NCBI GenBank assembly: GCA_050018455.1
Contig: JBEKAA010000006.1
Coordinates: 54,119 to 118,118, forward strand
Direction of reading: 5' to 3'
DNA length: 64,000 nt
DNA from: RBG-13-68-16 sp050018455
GTDB taxonomy: Bacteria; Acidobacteriota; Thermoanaerobaculia; Thermoanaerobaculales; Thermoanaerobaculaceae
Position 1 is the first letter of the stretch; every line of letters starts with the position of its first letter. This document shows positions 25,885 to 33,362 of the stretch, in pieces. A program made the position numbers and the translations under genes. A model generated the notes under the pieces. The model was not told where the DNA came from, did not search any database, and was given only the letters and a program-made list of their open reading frames with translations.

Positions 25885-28590
25885 ATGAACCGAGGGAAAC
25901 TGGTCTTGCTCTTGGTCGTGTTCGCGCTGGCCGCGGGCATGGTGCTCGCCGGCTCCACCGGCAAGCTGACCGGAACCGTTGTCGACGAGAAAGAGCAGGT
26001 GGTGCCCGGCGTCACGGTGACCGTGTCGTCCCCGGTCCTGATCGGCGGACCCCGCGTTGCGGAGACCGACTCGAACGGCGTGTTTTCGTTCCCGGCGCTC
26101 GACCCCGGGTACTACACGGTCAAGATCGAGCTGTCGGGCTTCCTGACTCAGGAGCACACGTCGGTCCAGGTGCGTCTCGACCACACCACCGAGATCGCGG
26201 TCAAGATGCCGGCGTCCAAATTCGGCGAGGCGATCACCGTGATGGCCGATACGCCCGTGGTTGACCCGGCGCAGTCCGGCACCGGCCAGACGTTCACGCC
26301 GGACTTCCTCAACCGGATGGCCGTGGGCTCCGGGAACCGCACCTACCAGAGCGTTCTCAGCTGGACGGCGGGCGCAGTCGACGATGGCAATGGGAACCCC
26401 CACGTCTTCGGTTCGACCGACACAGAGAACTCCTACCTGATCGACGGGCTCGAGACGACCGACCCGGTGACCGCCACCTGGGGAACCAGTTTCACCTTCG
26501 ACGCGATCCAGGAGATCTCGTTCCAGACCGGCGGGTTCGAGGCGGAGTACGGCCGCGCCACCGGCGGGATTGTGAACGTCGTCACCAAGTCCGGCGGTAA
26601 CGACTTCTCGGGCACGTTCGACCTCCGCTACCACACACAGCACTTCTACCAGAGCGGGACCCACTTCTTCCCTTCGCAACAGAGGGTCAAGTACGTCGAC
26701 CCGGCGCTGACGCTCGGCGGCCCGATCGCCAAGGACAAGGTGTGGTTCTTCGTCTCCGAGGAGAACATCGATTCCGAGGACACGCCTTACGAGTCGCCTA
26801 CAACGCGGAAGTGGAAGGGTAACCTGTACCTCGGCAAGGTGACGTGGCAGGTCGACCAGAACTGGCGGTTGACCGGCAAGGTCTCCGGCACCCCGACCAA
26901 CATCGACAACGACAACGCCAGCCAGTTCAACGCGCCTGCGGCCAACTACTTCCAGAAACAGTCCACGACCACCTACCAGGCCGAGATGTCGTCGGTGCTG
27001 TCGCCGCAGGTGCTGTGGAACGCACAGGCGGGGTTCTACCGCAGTATTCTCAATAGCTACCCCGAGAGCGGGGACCTGTCGGCGGTCGCCCACCAGAACG
27101 CCTACACGGGCTATAACTACGACAGCTACGCCAACGCCCAGTACTCCAACCGCGACCGCGACGACTACGACACCAGCCTGACCTGGTTCGTGGACAACTT
27201 CGGCGGCTCGCACGAGTTCAAGGCCGGCGTCGATTACGGCAAGACCAAGTTCGCATACGACAGCTTCAACACCGGCAACGGGTACTACTACACGGACACC
27301 TATGACCCCTCGAGCCAGACCAATCTCCCCTACATCATGTGGTACCAGGGCAACCCAGGCATGCTGGACTACACGGGCACGCTCTCGAGCGCCTTCGTGC
27401 AGGACGCGTGGAGGCCGACCAGGAACCTCACCCTGAAGATCGGCGTCCGGTACGACACCGTGAGCTACAAGAACGACGTGGATACGACGATCGCCGACAT
27501 GAACAAGCTCCAGCCTCGTCTCGGCTTCGCATGGGATGTCAACGGTGATGCGAAGACCACCGTGACGGGGTCGTGGGGACGTTTCATGCACCCCAACGAC
27601 TTGGTGCTCCCGCAATGGGCCACGGTTCACAGCTTGCCGACCGACGAATTTGTATCGTGTAGGTACTTCGGTCTCACCGCAGCCCAGTGCCAGGCGGCGG
27701 CCGCGTCGAACGGTACTCAGTGGAGCGCCGGCCCGAACACCTGGGGTCCGGCCGGGTGGTACCTGTACAACGTCTTCGGATCCCAACCGAGCCAGGTTGT
27801 CCACGGCCTCAAGCCGACGTACGCGGACGAGTGGAACATCGGGTTCGAGCGGGAGATCGCCAACCGCACCTCGCTCGGGTTGACGTACATCAGAAAGGAA
27901 ACCAAGGACATCTTCGAGGACACCTGCGACGGCAACGTCCCTACTCCCACTGCGGGCGGTGACTGCAGCTACTACATCATGTCGAACATCCCCGGTCTCA
28001 GGCGCGACTACGAGGGCGTGGTCCTCAATCTGGAGAGCCGCGCCACGGACTGGTTCCACCTGCTCGCCAATTACACCTGGTCCAAGTCGCAGGGCAACGT
28101 GGAAGGTGATCTCAATGAAGGGACCGATTACGATATCTACCCCTACCTGTGGCAGAACCGGTACGGCTACCTCTCCGACGACCGCAGGCACCGCGTGAAG
28201 GTGTCCGGCTACTTCCTGCTGCCGGACCAGTTCACCGTCGGCTTCACCGGGTTCTGGTCGGCGGCGTTCGCCTACGACCTCCTCACCAACAACGCCGACC
28301 CGGACTATCAGAGCCTGGCGTACGGCGACGTCTACCTGGCGCCCCGCGGCAGCTTCCGCGCGAACTCCAACTACCAGTTCGACATGCAGATCTCCAAGGG
28401 CTTCAAGCTCTCCGGCGTCAACCTCCAGCTCATTGCCTCGATCATCAACCTCTTCAACTCCCAGCGCCCAATCGGCGTGTGCGAGTACAAGCTGGGATGC
28501 CAGAGCGGCACCGCGAGCTACGTGTGGGGCCAGCCGGACGCTTGGCAGACTCCACGCCAGTACGAGGCAGGCTTCCGCATCGAGTTCTAG
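25885..28590 (+). CDS. TonB-dependent receptor with CarboxypepD_reg-like N-terminus
   Basis: A 901-aa outer-membrane receptor of the Oar/SusC-like type typical of Acidobacteriota. After a signal peptide (about 1-25) comes an Ig-like carboxypeptidase-regulatory domain (about 27-110; GTVVDEKEQVVPGVTVTV), a plug (about 118-240) and a beta-barrel ending in Phe (FRIEF). The ligand cannot be read from sequence; peptides, polymers or chelates are all possible. The ATG at 25885 is chosen because a signal peptide begins there and GGGGGAAGGA lies before it; an in-frame ATG at 25864 adds seven residues. Expression is probably sigma-54 dependent, and a strong terminator follows. Confidence 0.88.
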   Translation: MNRGKLVLLLVVFALAAGMVLAGSTGKLTGTVVDEKEQVVPGVTVTVSSPVLIGGPRVAETDSNGVFSFPALDPGYYTVKIELSGFLTQEHTSVQVRLDHTTEIAVKMPASKFGEAITVMADTPVVDPAQSGTGQTFTPDFLNRMAVGSGNRTYQSVLSWTAGAVDDGNGNPHVFGSTDTENSYLIDGLETTDPVTATWGTSFTFDAIQEISFQTGGFEAEYGRATGGIVNVVTKSGGNDFSGTFDLRYHTQHFYQSGTHFFPSQQRVKYVDPALTLGGPIAKDKVWFFVSEENIDSEDTPYESPTTRKWKGNLYLGKVTWQVDQNWRLTGKVSGTPTNIDNDNASQFNAPAANYFQKQSTTTYQAEMSSVLSPQVLWNAQAGFYRSILNSYPESGDLSAVAHQNAYTGYNYDSYANAQYSNRDRDDYDTSLTWFVDNFGGSHEFKAGVDYGKTKFAYDSFNTGNGYYYTDTYDPSSQTNLPYIMWYQGNPGMLDYTGTLSSAFVQDAWRPTRNLTLKIGVRYDTVSYKNDVDTTIADMNKLQPRLGFAWDVNGDAKTTVTGSWGRFMHPNDLVLPQWATVHSLPTDEFVSCRYFGLTAAQCQAAAASNGTQWSAGPNTWGPAGWYLYNVFGSQPSQVVHGLKPTYADEWNIGFEREIANRTSLGLTYIRKETKDIFEDTCDGNVPTPTAGGDCSYYIMSNIPGLRRDYEGVVLNLESRATDWFHLLANYTWSKSQGNVEGDLNEGTDYDIYPYLWQNRYGYLSDDRRHRVKVSGYFLLPDQFTVGFTGFWSAAFAYDLLTNNADPDYQSLAYGDVYLAPRGSFRANSNYQFDMQISKGFKLSGVNLQLIASIINLFNSQRPIGVCEYKLGCQSGTASYVWGQPDAWQTPRQYEAGFRIEF

Positions 28591-28612
28591 CGCGCACGGT
28601 TTCGCGTGTGGC

Positions 28613-28639
28613 ACCGGCCCGCCGCGACGGCGGGCCGGT
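28613..28639 (+). terminator. Intrinsic terminator after the TonB-dependent receptor gene
   Basis: Perfect 11-base stem ACCGGCCCGCC / GGCGGGCCGGT with a five-base loop, followed by TTGTCT. It starts 22 bases past the stop codon. Confidence 0.75.
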
Positions 28640-28713
28640 TTGTCTCCGCCGCCGTCCATGAGTGAACCTGCCGGGGTGCATTCTGGTGTCCCGCATTGCC
28701 GGCGCCGACGGGG

Positions 28714-28719
28714 TAGAAT
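28714..28719 (+). promoter_or_regulatory. -10 box for the leaderless FHA-cyclase gene
   Basis: TAGAAT, six bases, then the ATG at 28726. No ribosome site is present. TTGCCG at 28696-28701 is too close to serve as a normal -35 box. Confidence 0.55.
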
Positions 28720-28725
28720 AGTGTA

Positions 28726-30312
28726 ATGCCAGAGTTGAGGTGGACAGAGGCCGATGTTCCGCGCCGTCTGCGACTGGTGACGTCGCCCAGCGGGATCGGC
28801 CGTGCCTCCGACAACCAGCTCGTCATGAAGGACTTCTCGGTCTCACGTCACCACGCCCGGCTGGAGAAGCGGGGCGACACGTGGTGGGTTGTGGACCTCG
28901 GCTCCACCAACGGGATCAAGGTCAACGACCGCTACGTCACCGACGCGATCCTCGCCGACGGGGACAAGATCCAGGTCGGAAACTTCACGGTGTCGTTCCA
29001 CCGGGGTGAGTCTTCGGCCGGCTTCTCCGTGAACTCCTCGACGTTCCTCCGCTCGCTCGAGGAGTTTCGGGAGGACTTCCGGATCGAGCCGGGCCAGCTG
29101 GGGTCACCGGCGAAGACGACGGCCGCTACCCCGCGCGAACGCGTGCTCGAGGCGCTCGCCCAGGTCGCCCGGACGCTCCTCGAGGTCGAGGAGCTCGACC
29201 CGGTCCTCGACAAGGTCATGGCGGCGGTGTTCGACCAGCTTCCCGCGGAGCGCGCCTACATCCTGCTCTTCACCGTCGAAGGCCAGGTCGAGCTCCGGAT
29301 CGCGCGTTCGAGGGGCGGCACTCCACTCGCGGAAGCCCCGGTTTCCCAGACGATCCTCGATCTCGTCAGCCGCCAGAAGGTGGCCGTGCTCACCTCCGAC
29401 GCGCAGGCCGACGAGAGGTTTGCCGCAGGGCTCTCGGTGCGCCTCCACCAGATCCGTTCGGCGATGTGCGCTCCTCTCTGGCACCGCGACAGCGTGATCG
29501 GCGTGCTCTTCGTGGACACGCCGCTCGCTACCGGTTGCTTCACCGCCGAGAACCTCGATCTCCTCACCGCGTTGGCCAACTACGCGGCCGTCGCCATCGA
29601 CCGTGCCCGCCTCAACGACCACATTCGCGAGGCCCGACGAGTCCGCGAGCGCCTCGAGCGCTATCACTCGCCGGCCGTGATCGAGGCGATCGTCGGGCGT
29701 CAGCGCTCCGGCAGCGACGCCGAGCGGCACGAAACGCGCGAGGTCACGGTGCTCTTCGCGGACATGGTCGGGTTCACGGCGCGTTGCGAGGGCCTGGAGC
29801 CGCCCGACGTCGCCCGGTTCCTGGCGGAGTTCTTCACGCTGGCTTCGGACTCGGTGTTCGAGTTCGGCGGCACGCTCGACAAGTTCATCGGAGACGCGGC
29901 GATGGCGTTCTTCGGCGCCCCCCTCGAACAGCCCGATCACGCCGAGCGCGCGGTCCTGGCTGCGCTGGCGATACGCCGGCGCCTGAAGGCCTGGAATCAC
30001 GAGCGTGAGGTCGCGGGGCTCGACGTCGTCGAGGTGCGCATGGCCGTGAACTCCGGCTTGGTGGTCGTCGGCGACATCGGTTCGGCGACGCGCGTCGACT
30101 ACACGATCCTGGGCAACGCCGTGAACGTCGCCTCCCGACTCGAGGATGCCGTCGCGCAGCCCGGGCAGATCGTGCTCGGCGCCGGCACCCAAAGTGCGAT
30201 CGCCCACCTCTTCCCGACCGAGCACCTGGGCAACGTCCAGCTGCGCGGCCTGCAAGGGAAGCTCCCGGTCTTCCGTCTCATGACCGAGGAGATCACCGGC
30301 GTCGGCGACTGA
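28726..30312 (+). CDS. FHA-GAF class III adenylate cyclase
   Basis: A 528-aa cytoplasmic nucleotide cyclase. An FHA domain (about 20-92; GRASDNQ, SVSRHHARL, DLGSTNG) would bind a phospho-threonine partner, a GAF domain (about 145-295) senses a small ligand or redox state, and a catalytic domain follows. Catalytic residues are intact: metal-binding Asp346 (FADMVGFT) and Asp390 (KFIGD), adenine-site Lys386, and the transition-state Asn-Arg pair in GNAVNVASRLE. ATP is the likely substrate. The FHA domain implies control by a Ser/Thr kinase, none of which is in the window. The stop overlaps the rdgB start by one base (TGATG). Confidence 0.9.
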   Translation: MPELRWTEADVPRRLRLVTSPSGIGRASDNQLVMKDFSVSRHHARLEKRGDTWWVVDLGSTNGIKVNDRYVTDAILADGDKIQVGNFTVSFHRGESSAGFSVNSSTFLRSLEEFREDFRIEPGQLGSPAKTTAATPRERVLEALAQVARTLLEVEELDPVLDKVMAAVFDQLPAERAYILLFTVEGQVELRIARSRGGTPLAEAPVSQTILDLVSRQKVAVLTSDAQADERFAAGLSVRLHQIRSAMCAPLWHRDSVIGVLFVDTPLATGCFTAENLDLLTALANYAAVAIDRARLNDHIREARRVRERLERYHSPAVIEAIVGRQRSGSDAERHETREVTVLFADMVGFTARCEGLEPPDVARFLAEFFTLASDSVFEFGGTLDKFIGDAAMAFFGAPLEQPDHAERAVLAALAIRRRLKAWNHEREVAGLDVVEVRMAVNSGLVVVGDIGSATRVDYTILGNAVNVASRLEDAVAQPGQIVLGAGTQSAIAHLFPTEHLGNVQLRGLQGKLPVFRLMTEEITGVGD

Positions 30313-30875
30313 TGGTCCCCGCAGGCCTGGCCTTCGTCACGTCCAGTCCGCACAAGCACCGCGAAGCGGAGGCGATTCTTGCGCTGCGGCTGGACCGCGC
30401 GGTGCTCGATCTCCCGGAGCCGCAAGGCCTCGACGTGGTCGTCATCGCGCGGGACAAGGCGCGCGCCGCCTACGGGCTGCTCGGCCGGCCCGTACTGGTC
30501 GAGGACACCTCCCTCGAGCTCCAGGCGCTGGGCGGGTTCCCCGGCCCCCTGGTGCGCTGGCTGCTCGAGGCGGCGGGCCCGGCGGCGATCCCCCGGATGC
30601 TCGACGGACTCCACGACCGCTCGGCGCGAGCGCGCTGTGCGGCAGTCGTGTTTGACGGAACGCGCGAGTGGTTCGGAGTCGGTGAGGTCGCCGGCGCCAT
30701 TGTGTCCGAGCCGCGGGGTCAGGGTGGCTTCGGATGGGACGTCGTCTTCGCGCCCGACTGGGCGGGCGGCCGCACTTACGCGGAACTGCCGCCCGACGAG
30801 AAGAACGCGCGCTCGCACCGCCGTTTGGCGCTGGAAGCCCTGAGACGACAGTTGACAGTCGGGTGTACCAGTTGA
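30312..30875 (+). CDS. rdgB: XTP/dITP diphosphatase (HAM1/RdgB family)
   Basis: Removes non-canonical purine nucleotides (ITP, XTP, dITP) from the pool. The 187-aa protein keeps the family pattern: N-terminal TSSPHKHREAEAIL, VEDTSLELQALGGFPGP, GFGWDVVFAP and SHRRLALEAL. It is translationally coupled to the cyclase gene through TGATG. The last residues (QLTVGCTS) are encoded by the CAGTTGA repeat of the following intergenic element, so the native C-terminus has probably been replaced or extended by the repeat. Confidence 0.88.
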   Translation: MVPAGLAFVTSSPHKHREAEAILALRLDRAVLDLPEPQGLDVVVIARDKARAAYGLLGRPVLVEDTSLELQALGGFPGPLVRWLLEAAGPAAIPRMLDGLHDRSARARCAAVVFDGTREWFGVGEVAGAIVSEPRGQGGFGWDVVFAPDWAGGRTYAELPPDEKNARSHRRLALEALRRQLTVGCTS

Positions 30876-31054
30876 CAGTTCACAGTTGACGGTCGACAGT
30901 CCCCCTCCCGCCCAAGAAGACTATGCACGGGACGGACTGCGAGTTTGCTTGGCTATGACTGTCGACTGTCAACTGGGTCGGCGGACGGGCGGAAACCGTC
31001 GACTGTCTGTGAGTCTCTGACTGTTAACTGTCAACTGTTGACTGTGAACTGTCT
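30846..31054. repeat. CAGTTGA-type intergenic hairpin (module D), copy 1
   Basis: The left arm carries CAGTTGACAGT units (30848-30900). The right arm carries GACTGTCGACTGTCAACTGGG (30956-30977, imperfectly) and GACTGTTAACTGTCAACTGTTGACTGTGAACTGTC (31019-31053), which are mirrored heptamers. It lies between convergent rdgB and coaE and runs into the rdgB 3' end. Every TTGACA in it matches a sigma-70 -35 hexamer, although no matching -10 is seen. Confidence 0.7.
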
Positions 31055-31055
31055 T

Positions 31056-31709
31056 TCAGGGGAGATCGACCCGGCGCTCGAGCAGCGGCAGCCCTTCGGC
31101 CAGGCGGGCAGCGTCCTCGGTGAGCAGCACCCACAGCGTCGCCGCTGCATGCGCGAGATCGCCTCGCTGCCGATCGTTGCACACGACGTAGTGGGCGACG
31201 GCGGCCCGCTCGACGTCGGAGAGCTGCGCGGCGATGACCGCATCGAGCCTCTCAGGCGGCCACCCCGCGGCAAGCGCGCGAGCGCGGCGGGCGCTCTCCG
31301 GCCCGGTCACGACCACCAGCCGGTCGTACTCCTCGTACGACCCGGTCTCGACGAGCAGCGCCGCCTCAACGACCCCAACCTCCGGAGGGCGCTCCCTCCT
31401 CCGGAGTCCTTCGAACCAGCCGGCAACCCGCGCCCTCACCTGGGGGTGGATCGCAGCCTCAAGCCGCCGCCTGGCCGTTCCGTCCGCGAGCACGATCCCT
31501 GCCAGCGCCTTGCGATCGACGCCGCCGCCGGCGAGGAACACCGACGCGCCGAAGAGGTCCCGCACCGCCTCGGCCCCGGACCCACCGGGCCTGTACAGCT
31601 CCTCGACAAGGTCGTCCGCGTCGCACACCGCCGCGCCGAAGTCCGCAAGCACGCTCGCGAGCGTGCTCTTGCCGCTCGCCACGCCGCCCGTGAGGCCCAC
31701 CCGCAGCAC
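31056..31709 (-). CDS. coaE: Dephospho-CoA kinase
   Basis: Last step of coenzyme A synthesis: phosphorylates the 3' hydroxyl of dephospho-CoA. The 217-aa protein has the P-loop GLTGGVASGKST (5-16), the substrate-site DADDLV, and the lid region with HPQVR. GTG start at 31709, one base after the folD stop, so it is the last gene of the ubiE-folD-coaE run. Confidence 0.92.
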   Translation of the reverse strand: MLRVGLTGGVASGKSTLASVLADFGAAVCDADDLVEELYRPGGSGAEAVRDLFGASVFLAGGGVDRKALAGIVLADGTARRRLEAAIHPQVRARVAGWFEGLRRRERPPEVGVVEAALLVETGSYEEYDRLVVVTGPESARRARALAAGWPPERLDAVIAAQLSDVERAAVAHYVVCNDRQRGDLAHAAATLWVLLTEDAARLAEGLPLLERRVDLP

Positions 31710-31710
31710 G

Positions 31711-32631
31711 TCAGAGCCCCCGGCGGCGGCGGGCCGCCATCACGGTGTTCTGCAGAAGCCCCGCGATGGTCAGGGGCCCGACGCCGCCAGGCACGGGGGT
31801 GATTGCGCCAGCCACCTCGCGCGCGTGCGTGAAGTCCACGTCGCCGACGAGCGTGTAGCCGCGCTTGGCCAGCTGCGCCTGCCGCTCCGCGTCGCCCGGG
31901 TAAAGCCGGGCGACGAGCGTGGGGTCCTCCACCCGGTTGACGCCCACGTCGACGACGACGGCGCCCGGCTTGACGTGGTCGGCGGTCACGAGCGCCGCCT
32001 TCCCGGCCGCGACCACGAGCACGTCGGCCTCGCGGCACACGGCCGGGAGATCGCGGGTGCGCGAGTGGCAGACCGTGACCGTGGCGTGCCGCGCGAGCAG
32101 GAGGGCGGCCATCGGCTTGCCGACGATCTCCGATCGGCCCAGCACGACCGCCCGGCACCCCGCCAAGCTCACGCCGGCGCCTTCGATCAGCTCGATAATC
32201 CCCGCCGGTGTGCACGGGACGAACGCGGGCCGGCCCTGGTTGAGCAGCCCGACGTTGACCGGGTGGAGCCCGTCGACGTCCTTGGACGGGTCGATGAGGT
32301 CCAGAAACGCCCGTCCGTCGAGCGGCTTGGGGAGAGGCAGCTGGAGCAGGATGCCGTCCACGTCGGCGTCGGCGTTGAGCCGCCCGACAAGGGCGGCCAG
32401 CTCGTCGGCGTCCGTCTCGGCCGCGAGTTGATGCGTGGCGGAGCGGATTCCGACCTGCCGGCACGCCTTTCCTTTCGAGCCGACGTACGAGCGCGAGGCC
32501 GGGTCGTCCCCTACCAGGATCACCTCGAGCCGCGGCTCCACGCCTCGCGCGGCCAGCTCGCGAACCTGCACCGCCACGCGCTCCCGGATGGCGGCCGCGA
32601 CCGCTGCGCCGTCGAGGATCCTCGCGCTCAT
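31711..32631 (-). CDS. folD: Bifunctional methylenetetrahydrofolate dehydrogenase/cyclohydrolase
   Basis: Oxidises 5,10-methylene-THF with NADP and hydrolyses the product to 10-formyl-THF. The 306-aa protein has the catalytic Tyr-Lys region SRSYVGSKGKACRQVGI, GILLQLPLPK, DGLHPVNVG, the Rossmann motif VLGRSEIVGKP and the C-terminal PVPGGVGPLT. The ATG at 32631 overlaps the ubiE stop by four bases (ATGA), which fixes the start although the frame is open upstream. Confidence 0.95.
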   Translation of the reverse strand: MSARILDGAAVAAAIRERVAVQVRELAARGVEPRLEVILVGDDPASRSYVGSKGKACRQVGIRSATHQLAAETDADELAALVGRLNADADVDGILLQLPLPKPLDGRAFLDLIDPSKDVDGLHPVNVGLLNQGRPAFVPCTPAGIIELIEGAGVSLAGCRAVVLGRSEIVGKPMAALLLARHATVTVCHSRTRDLPAVCREADVLVVAAGKAALVTADHVKPGAVVVDVGVNRVEDPTLVARLYPGDAERQAQLAKRGYTLVGDVDFTHAREVAGAITPVPGGVGPLTIAGLLQNTVMAARRRRGL

Positions 32632-33329
32632 GCACCCTCCCACCGCGCCACGGTCAGCGCGGCGATCCCGCCCGAGAGCTCCCGGCTCTCCATCACGGTG
32701 TATCCCTGCCCGACGAGAACTTCCGCCATTCCGATCCGGTCCGGGAACGTGTCTACCGAGGCGGGAAGGTAGTCGTACGCATCGCCGTCGTGCGAGATCA
32801 GGCGCCCGAGCGGCCTCACGATCAGGCGGTTCCAGACCCTCATGATCTCGGCCACCAGGCGACGCCCCGGACGGTGCAGCTCGAGCACGGCGAGGACTCC
32901 TCCCGGTACCAGCACCCGGCCGATCTCGCGGAAACCCGCCGGAAGGTCCACGAAGTTCCGCACGCCGAACGCGATCGTGACACCGGCGAAGCTGGCGCCC
33001 GAGAACGGGAGACCCAGGGCATCGGCGGCCACCCATACCACTCGCCGGCCCAGCCGCCGGGCCTTGCGCGCGGCGAGCCCCAGCATCGCCAGGCTGAAGT
33101 CTCCCCCGATCACCGCCCGGTCCCGCACCGCGAGCGCGACGTCCCCGGTCCCCGCCGCCAGATCAAGCACCGGCCCCTCGGGCGCCTTTGAAAGCGCCCC
33201 CACGAGCCGGCGCCGCCACCGGACGTCCTGACGCAGAGACAGCACCCTGTTGAGCAGGTCGTACCGGGGAGCGACCTCGGAGAACATGGCGCGGATGGCC
33301 GCCGGGTCGCGGGCGAGGCGCTTGTCCAT
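32628..33329 (-). CDS. ubiE: Demethylmenaquinone/ubiquinone methyltransferase
   Basis: SAM-dependent C-methylation of the quinone ring, probably menaquinone (MenG role). The 233-aa protein has the SAM motif VLDLAAGTGDVAL, the family sequence FGVRNFVDLPAGFREI, and the N-terminal MFSEVAPRYDLLNRVLSL typical of UbiE/MenG. It is the first of three overlapping genes with folD and coaE and starts 33 bases after the sulfatase gene. TACCGT seven bases before the ATG may be a weak leaderless promoter. Confidence 0.93.
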   Translation of the reverse strand: MDKRLARDPAAIRAMFSEVAPRYDLLNRVLSLRQDVRWRRRLVGALSKAPEGPVLDLAAGTGDVALAVRDRAVIGGDFSLAMLGLAARKARRLGRRVVWVAADALGLPFSGASFAGVTIAFGVRNFVDLPAGFREIGRVLVPGGVLAVLELHRPGRRLVAEIMRVWNRLIVRPLGRLISHDGDAYDYLPASVDTFPDRIGMAEVLVGQGYTVMESRELSGGIAALTVARWEGA

Positions 33330-33362
33330 TCCGGCGACGGTAGCACGCGGCCGGCACCACCC

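Noticed and set aside
28683..28699. TGGTGTCCCGCATTGCC as a sigma-54 promoter for the FHA-cyclase
   Set aside because: The GG to GC spacing is 11, not 10, and a -10 box with six-base spacing lies closer to the start.
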